64,000 nt of DNA from Gibbula magus (lineage: Eukaryota; Mollusca; Gastropoda; Trochida; Trochidae). Both the position numbers and the translations under genes were made by a program. The stretch spans positions 56,534,625 to 56,598,624 of the forward strand of contig OW388305.1 in assembly GCA_936450465.1 (NCBI GenBank), given 5' to 3'. Of the stretch, positions 31,829 to 45,700 are shown piece by piece; the stretch's first letter is position 1, and every line of letters begins with the position of its first letter. The notes beneath the pieces were generated by a model. That model made no database searches, had not been told where the DNA came from, and saw only the letters and a program-made list of their open reading frames with translations.

Positions 31829-31954
31829 AAGAAAACAAAATTTATGGATGATCAACTTCTTTATTATCAATAACGAGATAACGGTATAAGGATATATACC
31901 GAAACGTCGCTATTGTTAATAAAGAAGTTGATCATCAATTAATTTTGTCTTCTT
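31829..31954. repeat. 126 bp inverted repeat
   Basis: Arms GATGATCAACTTCTTTATTA and its complement TTAATAAAGAAGTTGATCATC pair across a 40-45 bp centre that itself contains GGTATA...TATACC. Outer bases (AAGAAAACAAAATT / AATTTTGTCTTCTT) also pair. Confidence 0.88.
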
Positions 31955-34023
<2,069 letters not shown>

Positions 34024-34195
34024 TCGCGATCTGTCAACATTGTATATTAAAATGAATGCAATATTGCGAATAAAGACAAATATGTAAGTGGTCACGGCGT
34101 CATTACACAATGCTGTGTCGGTGAATAGAATATAGAATATATTACTGTTTTGTTCATAATCAACAATATCGAATATCGGCTTTGTTATTTGGCTT

Positions 34196-34669
34196 TTAAG
34201 AGTTATAATATCCTAATATTGATACACAATTATTTCGTTTGTATGCTTGAAAATTGGTGGAGAATCTGACTGATGGGGATGTTCCGAGCCATGAAAACGA
34301 CTTTTTGAACTTACTACAGCATTTCCTATTCCTTTTCTGATAAACAGCCCGACATATTATTTGAAAACAAACCACATTGGATAATAACTCTTTCCAAAGG
34401 AATTCTAAATCTTCCACATACAATGTACATATTATGTACATTCTATAGTTCAACCTTGGAATAACATCCCATTTAGATAGTGAACAAATACAACATGGTT
34501 GTATTTGGGATAACACTACCTTCAATAGTACTCTTTCATAGAACTCAGCTACATGATACATGTTATGAAATTGCTCAAGTTTATAACTTTGCTTAGCAGA
34601 GGCCCCGGCATTATATAGTTGTACATTTGAACATGACAGTACAGTACTGTTTTTCGTTTCAGAAAGCAA
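34196..34669 (-). CDS. Unrecognised open frame, 157 aa (doubtful)
   Basis: The longest open frame in the window outside the transposons. The peptide is rich in cysteine and aromatic residues (for example QPCCICSLSKWDVIPRLNYR near 57-76 and NRKCCSKFKKSFSWLG near 113-128). I see no signal peptide, no regular cysteine spacing and no family. A frame this long can occur by chance in 64 kb, and no splice-linked neighbours were found, so it may not be a gene. Confidence 0.15.
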   Translation of the reverse strand: MLSETKNSTVLSCSNVQLYNAGASAKQSYKLEQFHNMYHVAEFYERVLLKVVLSQIQPCCICSLSKWDVIPRLNYRMYIICTLYVEDLEFLWKELLSNVVCFQIICRAVYQKRNRKCCSKFKKSFSWLGTSPSVRFSTNFQAYKRNNCVSILGYYNS

Positions 34670-35400
34670 ACCATGGTAGTCGTTTGGTTTTAATTACAAA
34701 TCATGTACATGTAGCTGAAATAAATCGTTCTTTAAGCTACCGTGTTACCAGTCACTAATATACAACTCTCGCGGTTTGAAATATACATATCACCCTCCCT
34801 TGTTGTAAATTAATTATTTTTTGAAAACCGAAAATGAATTCATAAATGTCAATTACACAAATCTTCATATATCATACACGCCCCACTAAAGCGACAATGT
34901 TAACATGGCCTAGAGCAAGTTGTATACCGTGTTGTTAGCATGTACCAGCCATTGAGGAGTGCGAAAATGCACCTGGCGTTATAACCATGCTGTTATTGTT
35001 CACTTCCTGACTGTTTTGTTGTAAACGTGTTAATGATGGTACCATCCTCTGGTGCCAATGCAGAAATCTGATACATTGTAAAATTACAAGCTTTGTAAGT
35101 GTTTTGAGGAAATAATTCTGGATCTCTGACGCCAAGTTGTCTGATGGAAGCTGCATCCTTCATTTTTTACTTTATTAATGTGTGGCCTGATGGGTTTTTA
35201 GTTTGACACTTCCCTGTTCTTTTTGTTTTATGTTTATGCAAATCCTCTTTCCCAAATAACGCACATAATAGGAAAAAGGATCCCTTTTGTCATGTAAATG
35301 CAACATGTTGTTTATCACATAGTTTAACATGGATAGCATGATATATGGATATTTAACATTTACATTTGTCATTACGTATAATGCGAAATCTAATTACTTT
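34670..35400. other. No gene recognised
   Basis: AT-rich DNA between the doubtful frame and a tRNA-like remnant. Confidence 0.4.
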
Positions 35401-35475
35401 GGGATGTAGCGCAGTTGATAGAGTATCAGCTCATAACATGTACCTGGTTGAACGGGATTAGATTTCCGTCATTGA
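35401..35475 (+). other. tRNA-like remnant (SINE head or tRNA pseudogene)
   Basis: GGGATGTAGCGCAGTTGATAGAGTATCAGC resembles a tRNA 5' half with an A box (split here only for reading), and 45 bases on GGGATTAGATTTCCG is a decayed B box in place of GGTTCGAATCC. The acceptor arms do not pair properly, so it is not a working tRNA gene. Confidence 0.5.
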
Positions 35476-35970
35476 CATGTTTGATTTACAGGTATATTAC
35501 TCCACCTGTTTTATATTCACACCATTACTTTAACGGGAGAGAACACACTTTATGTAACCATATGAGATACAAGTGCAAACCACTATATTATAGTAAAAAA
35601 ATAAATGCAATTATTATGAGAATTGTACTAATTAATGCCAACATATTTCAAATATTGTGCCATATATCTACATCGACACTATTAAACACATTTCACACTC
35701 TGAAAATTACATGTGACAGGTCAAAGTTTTCAATATGATGCAGTTTGTTTTAAGCCTGTATAATTGGATGGGTTTAAAACACGACGAAGCTTCGGGCGTC
35801 TTGAACATTGGCTCCATAGGGCTGGATTATTTTCCATAGGTACAAGCAAATTAGCTAGTGGGGATAACACAGGGAGGGAGGTGGTGAACATGTGCTACCC
35901 AAAATCCTATTTATGCCAGCAACTCGCTAATCTCTATCACTGGCTAGTTCAAGCCTCTTCTGTGCAACTG
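35476..35970. other. Left flank of the minisatellite
   Basis: No gene seen. The frame 35764-36033 runs into the minisatellite and is not credible as coding. Confidence 0.45.
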
Positions 35971-37622
35971 CAGCTGAGCGCACTATGGTGCTCATGTTCA
36001 GCTGAGCGCACTATGGTGTTCATGTTCAGCTGAGCGCACTATGGTGTTCATGTACAGCTGAGCGCACTATGGTGTTCATGTTCAGCTGAGCGCACTATGG
36101 TGTTCATGTTCAGCTGAGCGCACTATGGTGTTCATGTACAGCTGAGCGCACTATTGTGTTCATGTTCAGCTGAGCGCACTATGGTGTTCATGTACAGCTG
36201 AGCGCACTATTGTGTTCATGTTCAGCTGAGCGCACTATGGTGTTCATGTACAGCTGAGCGCACTATGGTGTTCATGTACAGCTGAGCGCACTATTGTGTT
36301 CATGTTCAGCTGAGCGCACTATGGTGTTCATGTACAGCTGAGCGCACTATTGTGTTCATGTTCAGCTGAGCGCACTATGGTGTTCATGTACAGCTGAGCG
36401 CACTATGGTGTTCATGTTCAGCTGAGCGCACTATGGTGTTCATGTTCAGCTGAGCGCACTATGGTGTTCATGAACAGCTGAGCGCACTATGGTGTTCATG
36501 TACAGCTGAGCGCACTATGATGTTCATGTACAGCTGAGCGCACTATGGTGTTCATGTACAGCTGAGCGCACTATGGTGTTCACGTACAGCTGAGCGCACT
36601 ATGGTGTTCATGTACAGCTGAGCGCACTATGGTGTTCATGTTCAGCTGAGCGCACGATGGTGTTCATGTTCAGCTGAGCGCACTATGGTGTTCATGTACA
36701 GCTGAGTGCACTATGGTGTTCATGTTCAGCTGAGCGCACTATGGTGTTCATGTACAGCTGAGCGCACTATGGTGTTCATGTTCAGCTGAGCGCACTATGG
36801 TGTTCATGTACAGCTGAGTGCACTATGGTGTTCATATACAGCTGAGCGCACTATGTTGTTCATGTTCAGCTGAGCGCACTATGGTGTTCATGTACAGCTG
36901 AGCGCACTATGGTGTTCATGTACAGCTGAGCGCACTGTGGTGTTCATGTACAGCTGAGCGCACTATGGTGTTCATGTTCAGCTGAGCGCACTATGGTGTT
37001 CATGTACAGCTGAGCGCACTATGGTGTTCATGTACAGCTGAGCGCACTGTGGTGTTCATGTTCAGCTGAGCCCACTATGGTGTTCATGTACAGCTGAGCG
37101 CACTATGGTGTTCATGTACAGCTGAGCGCACTATGGTGTTCATGTACAGCTGAGCGCACTATGGTGTTCATGTACAGCTGAGCGCACTATGGTGTTCATG
37201 TACAGCTGAGCGCACTATGGTGTTCATGTTCAGCTAAGCGCACTATGGTGTTCATGTACAGCTGAGTGCACTATGGTGTTCATCTTTTGCTGAGCGCACT
37301 ATGGTGTTCATGTTCAGCTGAGCGCACTATGGTGTTCATGTACAGCTGAGCGCACTATGGTGTTCATGTACAGCTGAACGCACTGTGGTGTTCATGTACA
37401 GCTGAGCGCACTATGGTGTTCATGTTCAGCTGAGCGCACTATGGTGTTCATGTACAGCTGAGCGCACTATTGTGTTCATGTACAGCTGAGCGCACTATGG
37501 TGTTCATGTACAGCTGAACGCACTGTGGTGTTCATGTTCAGCTGAGCGCACTATGGTGTTCATGTACAGCTGAGTGCACTATGGTGTTCATGTTCAGCTG
37601 AGCGCACTATGGTGTTCATGTT
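35971..37622. repeat. 28 bp minisatellite, 59 complete units without indels
   Basis: The unit is CAGCTGAGCGCACTATGGTG followed by TTCATGTW. The first unit starts at 35971 and the last complete one ends at 37622, exactly 59 x 28 = 1652 bp, so no insertion or deletion has been fixed. Variation is almost only substitution: the last base is T or A, and a TATTGTG variant of TATGGTG recurs (about 36145-36350). Each unit begins with the E-box palindrome CAGCTG. The unit length is not a multiple of three and stops occur in the array, so it is not coding. Confidence 0.98.
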
Positions 37623-39555
37623 CAGCGCGCCGCTACACTAGCACAGAAAAGTTACGTTAATACGACAAGGCAACCGTATATAACTCTTAACTGCACATAC
37701 TTCCGTCTCGTTTGTAATATCGACATACAGATTACTGTACTCTTAAATGTGAAATGCTGAAATACTATCTGAACACATTATTTCCTTCAATATGAACACA
37801 TTCCCGTTTAAAACCTCTTGCGAATGATTAAAAATCTGGACTAGTTTTGTAAACATTCGGATTGATTTTCTTTGGCGAAACCATGTCATGTTCAGATTAT
37901 GTTTGTTTAGTTTATGTCCGCAATTGTCACTGTCACGATCATCTTTGTCATGTCCCATTAATCAGTGCCACGTTATTGTCACCATCATCATTATCCATTA
38001 TCATTTATCCTTTGCAAACAGACTTCCACATCCTTATATTATGGTTTCCATGATGAGCTCCCTCTTTCATGATCTCTTTAGTGATAGATATATAAAATCG
38101 TTCTCAAATATGATAGGATATAACACTGATCTCGGTAAAAACGGATAAATAACCTAAACCTTGACGAGAACACCGGTCATTATATTAGTACTTACACTGT
38201 GAGAGTAATGTACTTAGATAATTACATGAATCATATATAAAACGATAGTGTTTGTTTGATGCAGACAGTAGATAGTAAATGTGATCTTATGTTGCAACTA
38301 CCCAAGTTAGCTTACTTATATCAGTCCTTCAATTCTTAAGCCACTGAAATCTTTAATGACTTCATTCATTTTATCGTAGTATTACTTTTTTAATGAATGT
38401 TTGTGAATTATACCTTAAGCACACAAGAGCAGTGATTTTTTTATCATATTATAGTGGGTCACTTAATAAAAAAAATACTCGTTTCGTCTTGTTCGTTTAG
38501 AGTATGCAAACACAATGTCTGTATGTCTGCACATAAATATCAACTTATATCATTATCAATATCACACACAGGGCAATTGCTATTGACAAAGCCGTCTGCC
38601 AATCATTTGTTCAAAAACTCTCTAATATAATGAAACAAGATTAGGTTAATTATTTCAAAAGTTTGCTGAGTATGCGGCTAAGGGTCGGTAAACCATTAAA
38701 TTCACGTGCGTCAGGTTTTGCCGGTGATTATATTGCTTTATCAGCCAAACCGTGTTCCACAGGAGATATTGGTTGTGTGAGATCCTAGCAGATACCATTT
38801 TGACAGTAGATTTTGCACACTACTCTTTACCGTCAACCAATGACATCACAGTGCTATGACGTCGAAAACCTGATAACATCACAATGCCATGGCTGCATAA
38901 ACTAGATGGCGTTTTCATTGAAAGTAATGAAGAATGATTTTGAATGATTACTATATAGAACCTCAACCTCGTGTCTTCTGATATCAGGTATATCCACATT
39001 CCTTTAAATACAAGTAAAATATCCTCTTCAACTCTCGATTATCACAATTTCTATCAAATCGCGTTGATATATTTGATCACTTGTGTGAGTTTTTTCATAT
39101 ATCAAATATGTTAATTGTAACAGTTAACAGCGTGAATTCAAGCAAACGTTAAAGCACATGAATGAACCTTGACACCTTTTTTCGAATCGAAGCACATAGA
39201 GTATGTCGGCACTGCCCTTGAAAGGCTGCGTTGTGAGAGTTGTGTTATCCCCTTATTTTATCACCTTCTGTTGAACGGCACACTACTCTAAACGCGCTCT
39301 ACAAGTAAAGACACCAAAAAGACGTTTCCTTCGTCGTTACTGGTATTGGTTTTCCTCTAATGAGAAGTACAACGATGATAACGACGTATATCATATATAT
39401 GATATGTTGTGATTTATGAAAGCGTTATGCGTTAATACTCATTATAATGTTTAACAGACTATGCCACATTAATGTGATATCAGTTATTTTCTATTCAAGT
39501 TAAATGTAGTTTTAATACAAGTATCATTAACACCATAAAGTAGTTTGCAAACTGT
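37623..39555. other. No gene; contains a weak third copy of the 42.1 kb repeat
   Basis: About 37840-38040 follows the order of 42480-42660 (ATGTTTGTTYRSTTAGT, GTCACTACCATAATCAT-like, AACAGACKKMCAYATCC) with much divergence. The rest is AT-rich with nothing recognised. Confidence 0.4.
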
Positions 39556-39915
39556 AAATGGGTGAGTATCGATTCAGCTTAGAGACACACCAGATTAGAT
39601 AGGGTGTTAAATTGCCAGGATGAATTTGCTGCAACATGTGTTGCATGGGAAGTGTCAAAGGCTCCCTCAAGCATGTCAGAAGACTCTACTTACACAGCTT
39701 GCTGATAATTGAAAAATACTCGGCAGAAACGATTCCATGTTTTTATATAAAGCCTTCAACAGTTGTGTATCGATGTGGAAGGAAGGTAAATCAATTGAAT
39801 TAAGTCCCTGGAAATTGAAAACGACAGGGTTTCCAGTATGTCCAGTCATTCATGTAATCTTCAATAAGGTATCTGCAGCTTCTTCCGTTCCCGCCTGATG
39901 GGAAATCAATATATT
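39556..39915 (+). repeat. Dispersed repeat family R1, copy 1
   Basis: Key blocks: AATTGCCAGGATGAATTTGC, CATGGGAAGTGTCAAAGGCT, TCCCTGGAAATTGAAAACGA and AATAAGGTATCTGCAGCTTC. Further copies at 43385-43812 (+), 51520-51880 (-), 57045-57600 (-) and 61560-61915 (-). Confidence 0.88.
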
Positions 39916-41329
39916 GTGATTGAGACTTCAGGACAGTGTTATCGTGTATAATGCTTGAAATTGATAACATATCCTACCATGCATGAACAATATGATAAGA
40001 CGCGATGATTGAAAACTAAAGAAGACTGTTACGATTACCACAAGTTTTATTTAGATTATTCACAGAATGATAAAAGGGACCATTATAAATAGATTGCATG
40101 AATAGTTTTGAGAATTTTTACACTCTCTTACTTAAGACTATATTGTATATTTTAACTCATAACCAGAATAATTGAAAAAGCAGCAGGTACTTGTAGACAC
40201 GAAACAAGATGTTGTAATGCAATAAAACTATGAGAGAAAATACTGTGTACGAACTGTGTGCTCTAATAATGTGCTACTTGACTTTCTTGTACACTTTAGA
40301 ATGATACAAGACGTGATGATATAAAATATGTGATTAATCCTTGTTGACATATGAAGTTTGGATCAACAACAATATCCAGTTTCAAAGGTCGTGGTTGATT
40401 GACATTTGGCTTTTAATACGTCATATTTCATTTTATTAGGCCAAAAGGTTATACACATTATTAATGGAAATTTCCCCATGACGAACAATCCAAGATCACT
40501 ATCACGACAGTAGCACTCTCATTTTCAAACCTGTAAAGTTTCTTGTCTAGCATATAGTAAAATACATGACGTTTTAAGAGTGCAATGACTTTGATTACAA
40601 TATATTAAAACAGGGATAGATTGTCTGGAGAATCCTATCGGGAGACAGCTGGTGATGTCATTGATAAAATACACAGTTACATAGCTCTAGTTACATAAAT
40701 ACTGATCATTTTCAATCTCCAATAAAAAGTTTCCAGTTTGACATTGACAGTTATATTTAATACAAGTAAATATTCCTTCAACATTAGAGTGTAAGAGAAC
40801 AGACAGTGGGGTCTGGATTCCCTCGATATTTTAATAAACAAAATGACTAAAAGGCAAGCTCAAGCTTTCATGATTTCGATGACATAAGTATGTGATTGAG
40901 TATTGAATTACGCTTGAGAGACATATGCTCTTACGTATGTTAATTGGTATCTGATATAAAATCAGTTTGAATATTTAACAAAATAATTTCATTGTACTTG
41001 AGCATTAAATGAGTTGTACAGATACATGTATGTTGGTGACGGATCGATACTCGTCCACACCAGGGTAAAAAAGAAAGAGTTCATAGTTTATATCAATTGA
41101 TCCCCAATACGTCTAACTTGGCCTTTCAAGATAAATTGATAGTTTTGATTGATGGCAACACTTATTTCATTAAAAAATTCATTCTAGAAATTCATAGTTC
41201 AAATGTATTTAAAAAATAGATGATGAAAATCGGCAATATTTATGTCGAAAATATTTATCTGAAATTGAATTGTTGTCATTTCATCAAATGTGTAGCAGAT
41301 TATGTCACTGTATATGTCATGCATGATAT
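39916..41329. other. No gene recognised
   Basis: AT-rich spacer between repeat families R1 and R2. Confidence 0.4.
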
Positions 41330-41690
41330 AAACCAGGATCCTATATATATTGGAAAAATTAAACTTGCAGGCTCCTTCACGTGTATATATTGACCAGACT
41401 TGCTTGGTATTGAACGCATATAATCCTCATTAGACTAATTGCAGATTCTGGTTTGTGTCTACCGTAGTTTATACGAGCGTCGACAGTCAGGGATCAACAA
41501 TTAATTATGAGTATGGATAATTTCGAAGTTTACCCAGTTACTTGGGTTAGTGACAAAGGATAGACTCTATATCATTACCTTTATCAGGGTAATCACAGGG
41601 ACGGGTCGATGGACGTCAAGCAAAGGCGAATTTCTGCTTCAGTGAGAATCTAAGCCACAGGTTTGTAGGATATTAACTCGGTTAGTTAGT
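41330..41690 (+). repeat. Dispersed repeat family R2, copy 1
   Basis: Blocks CATGCATGATATAAACC, TAATCCTCATTAGACTAATTG, TTCTGGTTTGTGTCTACCG and ACTTGGGTTAGTGACAAAGG recur at 45340-45700 and 47870-48170. Confidence 0.82.
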
Positions 41691-42074
41691 GTATGAACGT
41701 ATATTTTTATTTTTATATGGAACAAAGAACACCCATGCTGTCATTATGTCAACGTAAGTCTCAATCATTTGCAACCTTAAGACTTGCAGAATTTCCTTCA
41801 CTTTTCCGTGCTATTAAATCAGAGCCCACGATGCATTTTCAGATGCAGGGTTCCGCTGTGTTAGTACGTAACAGGGAAAAAAACTGCAGTGATGGAGATT
41901 TGCCGTAGAGAAGATGTTGATAAGGTGTATATTTCTTCTTGTCCACTGTCAATTATAATGTTCCACTCAGCAAAAGATAGATAATGGAGTTTTCTCTCTA
42001 TTCCACGTGGTATCAGCCAAACACGTGTGATTACTACGCTTAAATACAAGGAACTCTTTCAGCTTATTATATCC

Positions 42075-42830
42075 TAAAACCTTCTTCTAAACAGAGATTG
42101 TTTCTCTCCAAAATGAATGGGTTCTAAAAATAGAAATTCTTCCAGCAGCAACGTTTAGTATTCTTGATGTAAAATTAAATTCAGGTTTATCATTTATTTT
42201 TTGTGAAAACAAATATAATGCCATTTGTTTTAATCGTTAAAAGTTAATGAATGTTGCACACAAGAATAATAAAATAACCAGATTTAACTGCACATGGTTT
42301 TCATGCCATTGCCATTACTTGAATGTGCATTTTAAAATTTGAAAATGTGCCGAAAGTATTAACCGAAAACAGGATGCCATGTTTACAATGAGCTCAATCA
42401 CAACCCCTGTTTGCATTTCTCCGCGAATGATTATTAATCCTTGCTAGATTATAGTAAACATAAGAATTGATCATCTGGGCCGGAATTAGGTCATGGCAAG
42501 CTTATGTTTGTTCGCTTAGTGTCTGTAAATGTCACTACCATAATCATTTTAATCATATCTTGTGAAATCAATGACACATGATATTTACACTATCGACATT
42601 TTTCATCTCCATTTACCGTTCGTCAACAGACGGACATATCCGGTGAGTGAGACATTCAAGATGGCATGTACAGACTCTCTTATCATTAACCCACACCAGC
42701 AGCCCCTCAACCTTATAATGGTGATTTACATGATCTATGTATTATATTATCGTGATAGTTCATAGAATCCGTTGATACCCGATACATAACAAATTATTAA
42801 TATAATAGCTTTATGTCAAATCTTACTATT
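42075..42830 (+). repeat. Dispersed repeat family R3, copy 1
   Basis: About 750 bp matched by 63235-63980: blocks TTCTCTCCAAAATGAATG, CAACGTTTAGTATTCTTGA, GGTCATGGCAAGCTTATGTT, ACGGACATATCCGGT and AATCCGTTGATA. Similarity is clearly higher than among R1 copies. Confidence 0.92.
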
Positions 42831-43044
42831 AATTTGCATTTCCAACTGTACTTAAATCTTTGAACAAGCTTGTTTCTGTAATTCGTATTTCGTAAAGCTG
42901 TAGACATGACAGTATGTTTCGAAAAGTATGTTTCAACTATGAGTTCTTTGCTGATTAATGTCAATACCCAATTACTGTCAATTTGCATTTTGAACTGTAC
43001 AAAGATGTAATCTCTAGTTATATTTGTCATTCTAGTAATATATA

Positions 43045-43091
43045 TAATATAATATAATATAATATAATATAATATAATATAATATAATATT
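43045..43091. repeat. (TATAA)n pentanucleotide tract
   Basis: About nine successive AATAT/TATAA units. Confidence 0.93.
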
Positions 43092-43384
43092 ATATAAGAA
43101 AATCCAATTCGCACAACAAGCTGTAGAAGGTGTTTATCTCATTTACCTATGTTTAAACAATATCTCATATGACATCAACCTTTTATGATGTTTTGATCTA
43201 AATTCCTCTTTGAACAAACTCATTGCCCAGACCTAATTTGTAACAGTATTGCTCAAAGTAGTATACACACTATAATATTTGTTGATATTTCAGGAATTGC
43301 TAGAGTCAAAGTTCTTATATAATTTTTCATCTTGTTGATATTTCCTGTTAGTTGTCTAATCCATATCGAACAGCATTATTTAGT

Positions 43385-43547
43385 GATTGATTCAGCCTTC
43401 TGTACAAACTCAGTGTTGGTTAGTCCTAGGTTACAAGCATGAATATATTACTGCAGGTTTTGCATGGGAAGTGCTAAAAGCTCGTACAAGCGTCTCAGAA
43501 GATTCTACTGCGCGTATATTATACAGTGCGTTCAGTAGAAGCGACAT

Positions 43548-43598
<51 letters not shown>

Positions 43599-43601
43599 TA
43601 T

Positions 43602-43679
<78 letters not shown>

Positions 43680-43812
43680 TGCAACGTGTCTGTATATCGA
43701 TGCTGTTGAAAGGTAGACCAATTGATTAAGGTCCCTGGAAATTGAAAATGACAAGGTTTCAAGTAAGTGCAGTAATTCATGCAATCTACAATAAGGTATC
43801 TGCAACAACATC
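43385..43812 (+). repeat. R1 copy 2, interrupted by an AT microsatellite
   Basis: Follows copy 1 but 43551-43676 is an (AT)n tract with a short TTTATATTATATACATG interruption, placed where copy 1 reads TTTTTATATAAAGCC. Confidence 0.85.
43551..43676. repeat. (AT)n microsatellite
   Basis: 126 bp of AT repeats with one interruption near 43592-43608. Ile-Tyr frames across it are artefacts. Confidence 0.97.
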
Positions 43813-44459
43813 CCTCCTCTTCAACAGACATATTTATTTTCCAGTCTGATGTAAAATCAATAATTTGTGAAAAGATTTTCGGTTTGGGATTCTTTCGTAG
43901 CCTTCAGATGGAAATGTACATTGATATTTGCATGCGAAATATACACACTTCGATTGGCCTCCTTCTCGCGAAATCCTGTATTTTGACCCTCCTCCTTCAT
44001 GAACCCCTGGTGGCAAAAGCAAACCCTAAAGCACACGCTCATGGATAGATATTAAAGCTGACAAATGACACATATCGTTTGTAGATTTCGACATCTTCAG
44101 GAAAATTCGAACTGGTACTCTTTATATTGTATCTGTATGTTTAACGAATATAAAATATCACATAATAAAATCTAGCAATTCATTAAATCAAATCATGAAG
44201 TGGTTGTTTCACTTTTACTTGTTCATAACATGGGGAGAATCAGAGATTTGCATTGAGTTGACTGTATGTTTTATCATTAGCCCAATGTCTGCGAGGAATG
44301 TTGCAGTTCTATTTGTCAAAACTAAACATGAGGCTATTCTTTGTTAAACAGCCCAGTATAATCGATTTGAAAATATATGCATACAGCCATATTTCAACAT
44401 ATTTATTAATATCACACCAAGAAGCCAGTTGAATACCATCATTCGAAGACCTTCATCTT
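43813..44459. other. No gene recognised
   Basis: Continuation of the R1/R2 spacer; short frames only. Confidence 0.4.
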
Positions 44460-44463
44460 TTAA

Positions 44464-44817
44464 AGGGGCAGTAGCACGTTTTTTGCAAATTTTATGTTTT
44501 CAAATTTCCCATTTATAATGATCGTTCATATCATTCATATTTACTTTAGAGGGTAAAACATCTTATTACACAAACCAATTATGTGTCGTGGTAATAACGA
44601 TGTTGTGTATAAAGCAATAATTGCATGGCGGCCATTTTATTGTGAACACAATTTATTATTCTAATGACAAAAACGTTTCCCATGGCTTTACGTAACCATG
44701 TACACTCGTATTTTAGCTTGATTTTCTGAAGAGGGAAGGGTGTTTTACTGTTGGTGACATTATTTTTCAATTACATTTCATCGACTGATTTCACCAGAAA
44801 AACGTGCTACTGCCCCT
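44464..44817. mobile_element. TTAA/AGGGGCAG MITE, second full copy
   Basis: 354 bp between TTAA (44460-44463) and TTAA (44818-44821), with ends AGGGGCAGTAGCACGTTTTT and its complement. In the opposite orientation to the 10913 copy; the ends are better matched here. Confidence 0.9.
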
Positions 44818-45339
44818 TTAAATGAAACTAGTATAGGTTCATAGAGTAAATCTAATTAGTTTGATAGGCGAAGGGCATATTCAGTGATTGTTTTGTAAAA
44901 AACCAATACGAATACATTTATGTAGTTTGTTTTCTTAAATGGTGTTAGTGCTGCAACTCTATGCATTAACTCGTACATAAAGGAGGCTTACTTATATATC
45001 TCAAGGCTATATATTCAATATTTTGTAGAAGGGATTGGATGATACTATTTAGTTGAAGTAAATGACTCTGGAATTTGACCTACTTATTGATCAGGGTCAT
45101 AACACTTCACCTTGAATGCAAAAACTAGCTTTCTTGCAATGTGATGACATGATTGCGTTACATTTGCATGTACATGTATTTAGTTGACTGTTATTATTCA
45201 TGCGCTGACATCTGCGAAATCAATACCTAACTCCGACATATCCACAGGGAAAGTCAGAAATTAACCTTTCGAAATCCAAAATAATAACATATTTATTTGT
45301 TTAATTTTCATGACGATGTATTATATTGAACAAAGCACG

Positions 45340-45700
45340 CTTGATATAAACCATGTAACAATATATTGCCCAGACTCACATGACCTTGTTTGACATAGAA
45401 GTATCTAATCCTCATAAGGCTAATTGCAACTTCTGGTGTGTGTCTTCCGCAGTATATCGATTGTTGGTACGTTAGGATCAGCTTGAAGTGATTAAGTGTG
45501 GAATATAATAGAGCCTAATCCGGTCACTTGGGATATTGATAAAAGATAGGCTGACAGACCCAATAGAATCAAGAACACTACAATTATTGGTGTAACTCTT
45601 TTACAAGACAATGAACGTCAAACAGATACGGAGTTCTCATTGAGCAATGATTGTAAATAGATAATGGTCTGTTAGGTGCCTAACTGGGTGATTCAGGACA
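45340..45700 (+). repeat. R2 copy 2
   Basis: TAATCCTCATAAGGCTAATTG, TTCTGGTGTGTGTCTTCCGC, GGTCACTTGGGATATTGATAA follow the R2 order. Confidence 0.8.

Noticed and set aside
35401..35475. Functional tRNA gene
   Set aside because: The B box is damaged and the arms do not pair; only the A-box half is convincing.
35971..37622. CRISPR-like array (28 bp repeats)
   Set aside because: There are no spacers: units are directly adjacent and the context is metazoan.
43387..43831. Ile-Tyr repeat frames
   Set aside because: Translations of the (AT)n tract.
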